The notes beneath the pieces are model-generated. The model was not told the DNA's origin and ran no database searches. It was given only the letters and a program-made list of their open reading frames with translations. Positions 34,290-42,094 of a stretch of DNA of 60,439 nucleotides are shown one piece after another. This DNA is from Pseudomonadota bacterium. Lineage in GTDB: Bacteria > Pseudomonadota > Gammaproteobacteria > Burkholderiales > Rhodocyclaceae. The position numbers and the translations under genes were made by a program. Each line of letters starts with the position of its first letter. The stretch's first letter is position 1. The stretch is from the NCBI GenBank assembly GCA_022705135.1, contig JAKJFA010000003.1:29710-90148 (forward strand), given 5' to 3'.

Positions 34290-35165
34290 GTGCCATTTGT
34301 CGATGCCAAAGGGATCCAATTGCATTATGTCGAGCATGGTCAGGGCGATCACGTTGTCTTGTATGTGCACGGCAATCTGGGGTGCGTGGATTGGATGAAT
34401 CTGGTTTGGCCGCATCTGCCCAAAGATCTGCGGGTTATCGCCATTGACTGGCGGGGGTGCGGGCTCTCCGACAAGCCTGCGCTGGAAGCAGCCTATGCCA
34501 ACTACAGTATGCCTCAGCACGCCGAGGACATGATCCATGCGCTGGATGCGCTTGGAATCGGGTCATGCGGACTGTGCGGCCATTCCACTGGCGGCATCAT
34601 CGCGCTCTACATGCTGGACAAGCAGCCAGCGCGTTTTACGCGTTTTTTGGGGCTTGATCCGATCGGCCCGATGGGGATCGCCTTGGCGGAAGACAAAGTG
34701 GCCCTCTTTTCGCAAATGAAGGCGGACCGCGAATTTACCTTCCGCGTTCTGGCCACCGCTGCCGCCTCGCTCTTCGATGTGGCCACCCTTGGCACGGAGC
34801 GGCCTGCTTTTGCGCCGGGGACGAGCGACGAGCAAAAGGCCTTATACGAACATCTGGTCGATATGACGCGCCTGCTTTCGGACGGCATCTGGTTCGGAAC
34901 CCCACACAATCTGGCGCACGAACACGAGGACGGGATGTTGCGGGCGCGCCAGAAACAGATCGCCCACCCCACCAAGATTCTTTGGGGCGAGCTCGATTTC
35001 TGGATTCCACGCGAGCACATGGAGGAAATGGCGGAGCAGATGCCGAATTGCAGCCTCGAGATCATCCCAGGCGTCGGCCACTCGATGAATGTCGAGCAAC
35101 CCGCTGAATTCGCCCGCAGATTCACGGCCTTCTTCCAGCCTGCAAATGGGGGCTCCAGCGTTTAG
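34290..35165 (+). CDS. Alpha/beta hydrolase (sigma-54 operon)
   Basis: A 291-residue hydrolase: VLYVHGNLGCVDWMNLVWPHL, VIAIDWRGCGLSDKP, nucleophile elbow GHSTGGIIALYML (about 93-105), acid in ILWGELDFWIPREH and His in IPGVGHSMNVEQP. Of two in-frame GTG codons, 34290 lies six bases after GGAGGA and is preferred to 34284. No signal peptide, so it acts in the cytoplasm, in contrast to the two exported hydrolases that follow. Confidence 0.87.
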   Translation: MPFVDAKGIQLHYVEHGQGDHVVLYVHGNLGCVDWMNLVWPHLPKDLRVIAIDWRGCGLSDKPALEAAYANYSMPQHAEDMIHALDALGIGSCGLCGHSTGGIIALYMLDKQPARFTRFLGLDPIGPMGIALAEDKVALFSQMKADREFTFRVLATAAASLFDVATLGTERPAFAPGTSDEQKALYEHLVDMTRLLSDGIWFGTPHNLAHEHEDGMLRARQKQIAHPTKILWGELDFWIPREHMEEMAEQMPNCSLEIIPGVGHSMNVEQPAEFARRFTAFFQPANGGSSV

Positions 35166-35232
35166 CCAAGACTTGAGAGCCACAGTCTCTGCCGATTTTT
35201 CGATTCATCATTTGACCACTTTAGGAGAGAAC

Positions 35233-37725
35233 ATGTACAAGCTTTGCCTCTCTCGTGCCTTCGTATCCGCCCTCGTGGCGGGTACGTTTTTTCTTGGCAC
35301 GACCTTTGCGCAGGCGCAGCCAGCCGGCAAGGAACTGACCCCGCGCGCGGCGACCGCATCTTTGGCGTCGCTGAAGAAATACCATGAGATCAAGAACTTC
35401 CGTATCGGCGGCAAGTACGATTTAGACCGGCCGGATTCCTGGGCGAACGGCGGCGAGGGCGGCGTCACGCTCGAATCCCTGGGCGCCGGGCCGCTGCGTC
35501 TTTCCTATATCGCCGTCGGCACGCCGAAGAGGAATGCCAAGGGCGAAATCACCAACGCCATCATCATCAGCAGCTACTATTCCGGCGACGCTTCGGCCAT
35601 GTACAGCTTTTGGCAGGAAGGACAACCCTTCACCAAGCTGCCTTTTTCCGCCGCCCATGTGGGCAAGGGTAAGCTGTTCGACACCGACCGCTACTACGTC
35701 ATTTACCTCGATGCCCTTGGCCTTTGGGGCGCCAGCAAGCCGAGCGACGGGCTGGGAATGAAATTTCCGCAATACAACATGTTTGATCTGGTGCAAGCCA
35801 ATTACCGCCTGCTGCGCGATCATCTGAAAGTGGCTCAGGTCCAATTGGCCACGGGCGTTTCCATGGGGGGTACCCAGACCTATGTGTGGGGCCTGCTGCA
35901 TTCGCGCGATGGCTTCGTCAAAGCGATCATGCCGATTGGTGGCAAGACCCAGTCGGCTTACGGCGAAGACCCGGTGGGTGACTGGATTTTTCAACTGATG
36001 ACGGCGGCCATCGAATCCGACCCGGCCTGGCGTGAAACCAAGGGCAATTATTACCACCTGCCGAAGGAAAAACACCCGAATCAGGGCGTGGCGTTCGGCT
36101 GGTCCATGCTCAGCCATACCGGCTTCGGCCTCGACTTCCGGGCCAATTCGCCTTGGGCAGCGGTCGAGAAAGAAGTCTTCTACTGGGACGCCAAAGGCAA
36201 TGAGGGCGCCAGCCAGAAGGCCAAGGCCGCCATTTTTGATGCGGTGGACCTGATCTATCGCAACCGGGCCGGCGGCCCGCCCGTCAGCGTCCAGGACAGG
36301 CTCGGCCAGATCAAGGCCCGCACGCTGGTCCTGCATGTCGAAAACGACCAGTGGCTGGTATCGGATTTTGCCCGCTCCTCGGCGCAAAAAATCCCGGGCG
36401 CCCAGTTTGCCTCGTTTGGCGACAACTACGCGCACTACGCTGTATTCAAGGCGGCCGAGACACTTAAAAACAACCCGCTGGTCAATACCTTCCTGCGCGA
36501 TATCGGCCTTATCGCCGACCCCGACCTGAAATACGTCGCCAGGAACTACCGCAGCCCCCGCGTGGACATGAAGGCCGAAGCCGGCAAGTCCTTCTGGAAG
36601 GACAAGATGGTCTACCCCTTCCCGGTCAAGTACGCCAAGGCCAAGGACAGCAAGGGCATCACCTGGAACGTTGCCTACATGGATGAGTACAACGGTGTTG
36701 AAAAGAACCCGCCGGTGCTGGTCATCGTCCATGGCAAGGGCGCTTTCGGCGCGCACTATGGCTATCTGATGAAGTACGCGCTGGAACGTGGTTTGCGCGT
36801 TGTCGTTCCCGATATTCCGCACTATGGCTTGTCCGGATCGAGCAATCTCGACCAGTCGAATGCCCGGACCCTGAGCCAGGTGCGTGACGTGTTGCACGAT
36901 GTGGTGGTGCGGCAACTGGGGATCAAGAGCGCCCATTACCACGGCCATTCGCTTGGCGGTCAGGTCATCCTCGGCTATGCCCTGAGATATCCCGCTGCCG
37001 TCAGAAGCCTCATCCTCGAAGCGCCGGCCGGGACTGAACAGGCGACCCGGGTAACGCCGGGATTGAGCCTTTCCCTGCATGAGAAATCAGTGGGCGCCGA
37101 TATGGCGACCTGGAAATCGGCGTGGGGCGCCATGCTGGATCAGGAAATGGGCAAAAATCCGCAACAAATCCGCGACTTTTTCGAGTGGAAGGGCGCCTCC
37201 GGCTACTTCAAGGTCAACAGCGAGTACGCCAGACTGCACACCGACCAGCGCATCGCCATCCTGGATTATCCGAAGGAACGCGATCAGTACATCACCTCCT
37301 TCATCTACGACGTCTGGGCCATGACCAACGAAAACGTCAAGGAAGACCCGAACAGCCTGTACAAGCAACTGCCCAAGCTCAGGATGCCGATCTTCCTGCA
37401 GTTCGGAGCGCAGGAACCCTTCATTCCGATCACGATGGTCAGCGGTTTGAAGAGCCTCGCCCGCGATGTGATCGTGCCCTTCAAGGACATGATGACCAAA
37501 GCAGGCAATCCGCCCTTTATCAAGATTTATCCGGGCGCTGGCCATTTCATCCATACCGATCTTCCGTATGAATACGCCAAGGATACCGTCGACTTCGTCC
37601 GCAAGGGCAAGGCCGAAAATGTCAGCAATGCTGCGATCATCAGCATGATCGAAGGCGCCGCCGTGGCCAAGCCCGCTGCCGCGCCGACCCAAACCGCCGC
37701 CAAACCGGGCGGCCTGTCCAAGTGA
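35233..37725 (+). CDS. Exported double-domain alpha/beta hydrolase
   Basis: An 830-residue protein with a signal peptide (about 1-28, cleavage near AQA). The N-terminal domain (about 45-430) is MetX-like: FDTDRYYVIYLDALGLWG, the elbow TGVSMGGTQ with Ser210, Asp372 in VENDQWLV and His401 in NYAHYAVF. The C-terminal domain (about 450-795) is a second hydrolase: VIVHGKGAFGAHYG, elbow HGHSLGGQ with Ser573, Glu728 in FGAQEPFIP and His771 in PGAGHFIHTD. The tail ends AAKPGGLSK, as in the next gene. Both triads look intact. The ATG at 35233 follows AGGAGAGAAC; the frame opens earlier inside the upstream gene. Confidence 0.9.
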   Translation: MYKLCLSRAFVSALVAGTFFLGTTFAQAQPAGKELTPRAATASLASLKKYHEIKNFRIGGKYDLDRPDSWANGGEGGVTLESLGAGPLRLSYIAVGTPKRNAKGEITNAIIISSYYSGDASAMYSFWQEGQPFTKLPFSAAHVGKGKLFDTDRYYVIYLDALGLWGASKPSDGLGMKFPQYNMFDLVQANYRLLRDHLKVAQVQLATGVSMGGTQTYVWGLLHSRDGFVKAIMPIGGKTQSAYGEDPVGDWIFQLMTAAIESDPAWRETKGNYYHLPKEKHPNQGVAFGWSMLSHTGFGLDFRANSPWAAVEKEVFYWDAKGNEGASQKAKAAIFDAVDLIYRNRAGGPPVSVQDRLGQIKARTLVLHVENDQWLVSDFARSSAQKIPGAQFASFGDNYAHYAVFKAAETLKNNPLVNTFLRDIGLIADPDLKYVARNYRSPRVDMKAEAGKSFWKDKMVYPFPVKYAKAKDSKGITWNVAYMDEYNGVEKNPPVLVIVHGKGAFGAHYGYLMKYALERGLRVVVPDIPHYGLSGSSNLDQSNARTLSQVRDVLHDVVVRQLGIKSAHYHGHSLGGQVILGYALRYPAAVRSLILEAPAGTEQATRVTPGLSLSLHEKSVGADMATWKSAWGAMLDQEMGKNPQQIRDFFEWKGASGYFKVNSEYARLHTDQRIAILDYPKERDQYITSFIYDVWAMTNENVKEDPNSLYKQLPKLRMPIFLQFGAQEPFIPITMVSGLKSLARDVIVPFKDMMTKAGNPPFIKIYPGAGHFIHTDLPYEYAKDTVDFVRKGKAENVSNAAIISMIEGAAVAKPAAAPTQTAAKPGGLSK

Positions 37726-37753
37726 TCGCGGCCCACGAACCAAGGAGCATATT

Positions 37754-39079
37754 GTGAAAAGAGAATTGATGCGTCATCTGCTGGTTGCCGTTGCGGCGCT
37801 GGCATTCACTGCGGCCGCGCAGGGCGGTGAAATGAACATTACCGGCACCTGCGCGCTGCCGGTCAAGGATATCTGCGACCTCAAGCAATCCTACGACATC
37901 AGCGGCTTCAGGCTGGGCGGCAAGTACGATCTCGATAAGCCGGAGAGTTGGCAATTCGGCGGTGAGGGCGGCACTACCCTGGAATCATTGGGGATGCCGC
38001 CGCTGCGCGTGTCGTACATCGCCGTCGGGACACCTCGATACAACGACCGGGGTGAAATCAACAACGCCATCGTCATCAACAGCTATTACTCCGGTGACGC
38101 GGCCAACATGTACAACTTCTGGGTCAAGGGGCATGCTCTGAGCGGTGAACCGCTCATCGGCAAGGGCAGGCTCTTCGATACCGACAAGTACTATATCGTC
38201 ATGGTCGACGCCATCGGCCTGTGGGGCGCCAGCAAACCCAGCAACGGGCTGGGGCTGAAATTCCCGCAGTACAGCAATTTTGACCTGGTGCAAGCCAACT
38301 ACCGCTTGCTGCGCGACAAGCTCAATGTCGGGCAGGTCGAACTGGTGACCGGTGTATCGATGGGCGGAACGCAGTCTTGGGTATGGGGCGTCATGCACTC
38401 GGCGTCCGGCTTTGTCAAGGCGATCATGCCCATCGGCGGGACCACCGGCTCCGACAGCGCTGGCGATCCGCTGACCAAATGGGTGTTCGGCCTGATGACC
38501 TCGGCGATCAAGAGCGATCCAGTCTGGCAGAAGACCAATGGCGATTATTACCATTTGCCGAAGGAGCAACATCCGCTGATGGGTGTCGCTTTTGGCTGGT
38601 CAGTGCTCAATCATACCGGCTTCGATTTTGCCTTCCGTGCCTCGCAGCCGATGGGCACCGTCGAACCTCTGATCTTCGACTGGGAACCGAAGGGTAAGCA
38701 GGCCTCCGGCGTCATTGCCCAGGCCAAGAATTTCGATGCAGTTGACCTGGTGTATCGGAACAATGCCGGCGACCTCCACAATGTCAACAAGGAGTTGGGA
38801 CGCATCAAGGCCCGCACCTTGGTCATCCACGTCGAAAACGACCAGTGGCTGGTGATGTCGAAGGCGAAAGCCGCTGCTGCCAAGGTTCCGGGCGCCGGAT
38901 TTGCGTCCTTCCGCGACAAGTTCGCCCACTATGCGGTCTTTAAGGCGCCGAATGAACTGAAGGCGACGATTGCCCCCTTTATCGCCGACAAATGGACGGC
39001 GGGCGCCACTGTGGCCAGCGTCGCGCCGATGGCGGCCGCATCCGCACCCGCCGCCAAGCCGGCCGGACTTTCCAAGTAA
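37754..39079 (+). CDS. Exported MetX-like alpha/beta hydrolase
   Basis: A 441-residue paralogue of the N-terminal half of the preceding protein. Signal peptide at about 1-24 (LLVAVAALAFTAAAQG); Cys at 33 and 41 follow in the mature part. Shared blocks are FRLGGKYDLDKPESW, VSYIAVGTPRYN, FDTDKYYIVMVDAIGLWGAS, TGVSMGGTQSWVWGV (Ser202), VENDQWLV (Asp) and FAHYAVF (His). The C-terminal tail is Ala/Pro-rich and ends AAKPAGLSK. The GTG start at 37754 follows CAAGGAGCATATT. It is last in the sigma-54 operon, before a strong terminator. Confidence 0.9.
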   Translation: MKRELMRHLLVAVAALAFTAAAQGGEMNITGTCALPVKDICDLKQSYDISGFRLGGKYDLDKPESWQFGGEGGTTLESLGMPPLRVSYIAVGTPRYNDRGEINNAIVINSYYSGDAANMYNFWVKGHALSGEPLIGKGRLFDTDKYYIVMVDAIGLWGASKPSNGLGLKFPQYSNFDLVQANYRLLRDKLNVGQVELVTGVSMGGTQSWVWGVMHSASGFVKAIMPIGGTTGSDSAGDPLTKWVFGLMTSAIKSDPVWQKTNGDYYHLPKEQHPLMGVAFGWSVLNHTGFDFAFRASQPMGTVEPLIFDWEPKGKQASGVIAQAKNFDAVDLVYRNNAGDLHNVNKELGRIKARTLVIHVENDQWLVMSKAKAAAAKVPGAGFASFRDKFAHYAVFKAPNELKATIAPFIADKWTAGATVASVAPMAAASAPAAKPAGLSK

Positions 39080-39109
39080 CAGGCCGGACTGTTGCAGTTA
39101 CGGAGAGAA

Positions 39110-39142
39110 AGCGGCCCCGCAGCCGGCGGGGCCGCTTTTTTT
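39110..39142 (+). terminator. Rho-independent terminator of the sigma-54 operon
   Basis: AGCGGCCCCGC (39110-39120), loop AGCCG, GCGGGGCCGCT (39126-39136), then a run of T to 39142. The 11-bp perfect stem and U-tract make a strong intrinsic terminator 30 bp after the last gene. Confidence 0.93.
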
Positions 39143-39153
39143 CGATCGGTGGC

Positions 39154-39993
39154 TTATTTGTTGGAGCGTAGCCAGCGCACCATGGCGCGCAGGGCATAAC
39201 CATGCAGGGTGATCCACAGGCAGGGATCGAGCAGGGCATCCCAGAGGTTGCCGCTGGGCAGGCGCAACGCCACAAAAACGAGCAGCACCGAGGGCAAGGC
39301 CCAGCGTTCCATCGGGGTGCCGCTCTGGAGCCAGCCGGGCAGGGTCAGTAGCGTGCAGACGAGAAAAGTGACGGCGACGGCCGCCGGACTCCAGCCCAGA
39401 ACGTAGAACTGTACCGGCAGCAGGGCGAGCGTGTCGAGCAGCAGAATCCAGCCCAGCAGGAGTCCCAGACCGGTCGCGCAAACGATGTGCGGCCGGATGC
39501 GCCGGGCGGGCGTGGTCTCACGTCCCGCCGTTCCGGTCAGGTGGCCGATCAGGGAGAGCAGGCAAAGCGCAACGGTCAGCGCGCTGGGCGATTGAAAGGC
39601 CAGGCCCAGCCAGTAGGCCGGGGAGAGCGTGCCGGGCAGGGCGCACCACAGCACGGCCAGGGCCGCGACCAGCCAGGCACCTCGAAAAACCTGCTGCGCG
39701 GCCCGATTGCTGCGTTGGGCGGTACTCGCTTCCTCGCCTATCTCCTTGATATGTCTCGGTCGCTGCGCTCCGTCCGCCTTGCACTCGAACCGCTCGCGAC
39801 GGTTTTTCGAGGTGCCCAGCCAGGAGCGGAAGGCGGGGCGTCCGGGGTTTTCACGCCTGCCTGACAAAGCGTTCGATACGGCGAGCAGCAGGGCGGCAAG
39901 GACGACGCTCCACCCGAGCCACATCCAGAGTCGTGCCAGTTCGGGAACCGGCAAGGCGGAGGCGTGAGTCGAAGTCCAGAAAGCCCAGTTCAT
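39154..39993 (-). CDS. Unknown membrane protein carrying an in-frame repeat insertion
   Basis: A 279-residue protein with about seven hydrophobic segments: one near 25-43, then WLVAALAVLWCALPGTL and others to the C-terminus. Residues about 56-104, hydrophilic and basic (SKNRRERFECKADGAQRPRH...), interrupt the protein between two membrane helices. They coincide with the MITE-like element at 39676-39816, whose net insertion of 147 bp (49 codons) keeps the frame. I recognise no family. Its start ATG overlaps the stop of the upstream sialidase-like gene by four bases. Confidence 0.7.
   Translation of the reverse strand: MNWAFWTSTHASALPVPELARLWMWLGWSVVLAALLLAVSNALSGRRENPGRPAFRSWLGTSKNRRERFECKADGAQRPRHIKEIGEEASTAQRSNRAAQQVFRGAWLVAALAVLWCALPGTLSPAYWLGLAFQSPSALTVALCLLSLIGHLTGTAGRETTPARRIRPHIVCATGLGLLLGWILLLDTLALLPVQFYVLGWSPAAVAVTFLVCTLLTLPGWLQSGTPMERWALPSVLLVFVALRLPSGNLWDALLDPCLWITLHGYALRAMVRWLRSNK
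39676..39816. repeat. MITE-like element with 16-bp perfect inverted repeats and 9-bp target duplication
   Basis: The termini GGCACCTCGAAAAACC (39676-39691) and GGTTTTTCGAGGTGCC (39801-39816) are perfect inverted repeats. CCAGCCAGG occurs directly on both sides (39669-39677 and 39816-39824), as expected for a 9-bp target-site duplication. The core shares TCGCCTAT...CTTGATATGTCTCG with the element at 6452-6596. It has no transposase gene, so it would depend on an enzyme in trans. Confidence 0.82.
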
Positions 39994-41159
39994 CGAGACT
40001 TGCTCCCGTCTTCCGGGCCGAAGCGCAGCCAGGCGATGCGCTGGCGCTGATCGGTGTAACTGATCCAGACGCTGCCGTTCGCCCAGGCGATGGCCGGGTA
40101 AGAGAATTCCTGTCCCGGAGTGCCGTGCCGCAGGGGATGGGCCAGTTGCCAGTCAAGGCCGTTTGCAGACTGGTACAAGTCCAGGAGGTGACGGCCGTCG
40201 GGCGTGTTGTTGAGCACCAAAAGGCTTTGGCCCGCGTTCAGGTTGAGGGCGGCGATCGAGGAATCCGGGTTGTGCAGCGCCAGATTGGGCAGATCGTTCC
40301 AGGATTCGCCGCTATCCTCGGTCTGGGCAACAGCGACTCGAAATTCGCTCGCCTTGTTGCGCATCAGCGCCAACCAGTGTGTCGGGCTGATCGGGAGCAG
40401 CGCGGGTTGCAGCAGGTGGCCGCGGCGCGAGATCCGCTGCATGGTGACATAGCGGCCCTCCCGGTCAAAGCGCAGCGCCACCGGGTATTTGATGCCGAGT
40501 TCGAAATACGCCGGCAGCAGCATGCCTCCATCTTCGAGCGGCAGCGGCGCGGTGCGAACCAGGAAACTGGTGTTCCACAACCAGGAAAGCGGCAAGACGC
40601 CAAGCGATTCAAATTCCAGCGCGTCGAGCGCCTGGCTGCCGCCTTTTTGGCGCAGATGCAGGATGCGCCCGGCCGACCAGCCGCCCAGGCCGGTGGCCAC
40701 GACGAACAGGTGAATGCGCTTGTGCGCGTCGATCCACGCCACCGGGTTGCCCAGGCGCCGCAAGCCGAAGCCCAGTTCCTTGCCTACGGCATGCCGGTTG
40801 ACCAGGTAGCGTGGGGCAGACCAGCGCTGGCTGGCGCGGTTGAACTGTGCCGCCGCGATTTGCACATTGGGGGCGCTTTCGCGGTCGCCGGCGAACCAGA
40901 AGGCGGTCAGGACAGCGGGCGAATCCTCCGGCATGGGAAGCAGGGCGCTGGCGTGCGCCGCCGCAGCATCGGGCGGCATCGGAATATGGCCTTGCGCGCG
41001 CAGTTGGAGCGGGAGTGCCGGGGGATGTTCTTTGCCCAAAACTGCGCGTGGCTGCGGTGGCAAGGGTGTTGCGCCACGCTGGCAAAGGTCGAGCGCGAGC
41101 AGACCCAGCGCGGCCAGGAGCAGCAGGCCGAAACGATAAGGATGATCCCGGAGCCGCAT
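39990..41159 (-). CDS. BNR-repeat sialidase-like protein
   Basis: A 389-residue protein with an N-terminal membrane anchor or signal (LLLLAALGLLALDL, about 11-24) and a six-bladed sialidase fold. The Asp-box-like motif is TEDSGESWNDLPNL; NPDSSIAALNLNAG, NTSFLVRTAPLPLEDGGMLLP and EFSYPAIAWANGSVWISYTD are typical of the BNR/neuraminidase superfamily. Sialidase activity is not certain; many family members have other glycan substrates. It overlaps the downstream membrane-protein gene. Confidence 0.78.
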   Translation of the reverse strand: MRLRDHPYRFGLLLLAALGLLALDLCQRGATPLPPQPRAVLGKEHPPALPLQLRAQGHIPMPPDAAAAHASALLPMPEDSPAVLTAFWFAGDRESAPNVQIAAAQFNRASQRWSAPRYLVNRHAVGKELGFGLRRLGNPVAWIDAHKRIHLFVVATGLGGWSAGRILHLRQKGGSQALDALEFESLGVLPLSWLWNTSFLVRTAPLPLEDGGMLLPAYFELGIKYPVALRFDREGRYVTMQRISRRGHLLQPALLPISPTHWLALMRNKASEFRVAVAQTEDSGESWNDLPNLALHNPDSSIAALNLNAGQSLLVLNNTPDGRHLLDLYQSANGLDWQLAHPLRHGTPGQEFSYPAIAWANGSVWISYTDQRQRIAWLRFGPEDGSKSR

Positions 41160-41203
41160 GGTTTTCCTACGGTGAATGGAGAGAGCCGGTCACCGTAGGC
41201 ATT

Positions 41204-41893
41204 CTATGGCGTCTGGCGGAAGACATCCGCGTTATGTGGAAACGTGACATTCAGCATGACGATGAAATAGCCGGCAAACTCCGTGAGTTCCCCTCGGCGC
41301 GGGGTGTCAGCGAAGGATTTGATCAGGACTTCAACCAAAACGGCAAGCAGGAGATAGGCCCAGACCTGGTAGTTCCGCGCAATTGGAATCCCCCAGTTGT
41401 CGCACCATGCGCGAACCTTTTCGTTCCGGTGGTAGAGGGGAATGATGAGAAAAAGATAGATGAGCAGGGCCGCCGGGATCAGACGGTTGGTGATGATCCG
41501 GTTGATCTTTTTTTCTCCAACCACCAGGTTGTGCAGATTGACTTCCTGCTGGGCGTTCTTTTCCAGAAAGTACTGGGGCGTTTCGATATTCAGCAGACGT
41601 TGCCCCCAGGAGATTTCCTCACCGGCCACCAGGAAAAAGGCGAGCGCCGCAAGCAAGGTAGTGACGAGAAACATCCATCGTTTGCTTTTCCTGAAATGAA
41701 TCAGGCGCTTGACGAGGACGAAGCAGGTCGTTGCCAGGCCGACAAATTGCAGCCATTCGATGATCCCATCTTCCATCGTATAGACATTGTGGAAATAGAC
41801 CGGGTTGAAAATGGCCAAATAAGTGCCCAGGGCGCAGAACAAAACGACGTAGGCGAGAACGACCTTCTCTAGGGTGCTGATCCGAGGGGACAT
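41204..41893 (-). CDS. Unknown integral membrane protein
   Basis: A 229-residue protein with six hydrophobic segments. A conserved polar block VAGEEISWGQRLLNIETPQYF (about 89-109) and NAQQEVNLHNLVVG follow the third helix; the GEEISWGQR motif recurs in a family of uncharacterised bacterial membrane proteins. It is likely in the same unit as the sialidase-like gene, 44 bp downstream. Function unknown. The 200 bp upstream of it, shared with the divergent GAF-HD-GYP gene, should hold both promoters. Confidence 0.7.
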   Translation of the reverse strand: MSPRISTLEKVVLAYVVLFCALGTYLAIFNPVYFHNVYTMEDGIIEWLQFVGLATTCFVLVKRLIHFRKSKRWMFLVTTLLAALAFFLVAGEEISWGQRLLNIETPQYFLEKNAQQEVNLHNLVVGEKKINRIITNRLIPAALLIYLFLIIPLYHRNEKVRAWCDNWGIPIARNYQVWAYLLLAVLVEVLIKSFADTPRRGELTEFAGYFIVMLNVTFPHNADVFRQTP

Positions 41894-42094
41894 GTGTTTG
41901 ATCCTGAAATACGGAAGGGTTCAAGGGGCTAAGGCGCGTATGAAAAGGCAGGTTGCCGGCAGCCCGGGGATTATACGACGGATTGTTCTGCCGGATTGCG
42001 GCGGGCAGCGGCGCGCCTGCCGGACTTTCCCCGCCAGCGCCTTGATTGTGCTATCTTGCTATGGATCTCTTTATGACATCGATAGGTGGTCTTC

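Noticed and set aside
35089-35232. N-terminal extension of the double-hydrolase frame
   Set aside because: It overlaps the end of the 34290 gene and would bury the signal peptide; AGGAG precedes the ATG at 35233.
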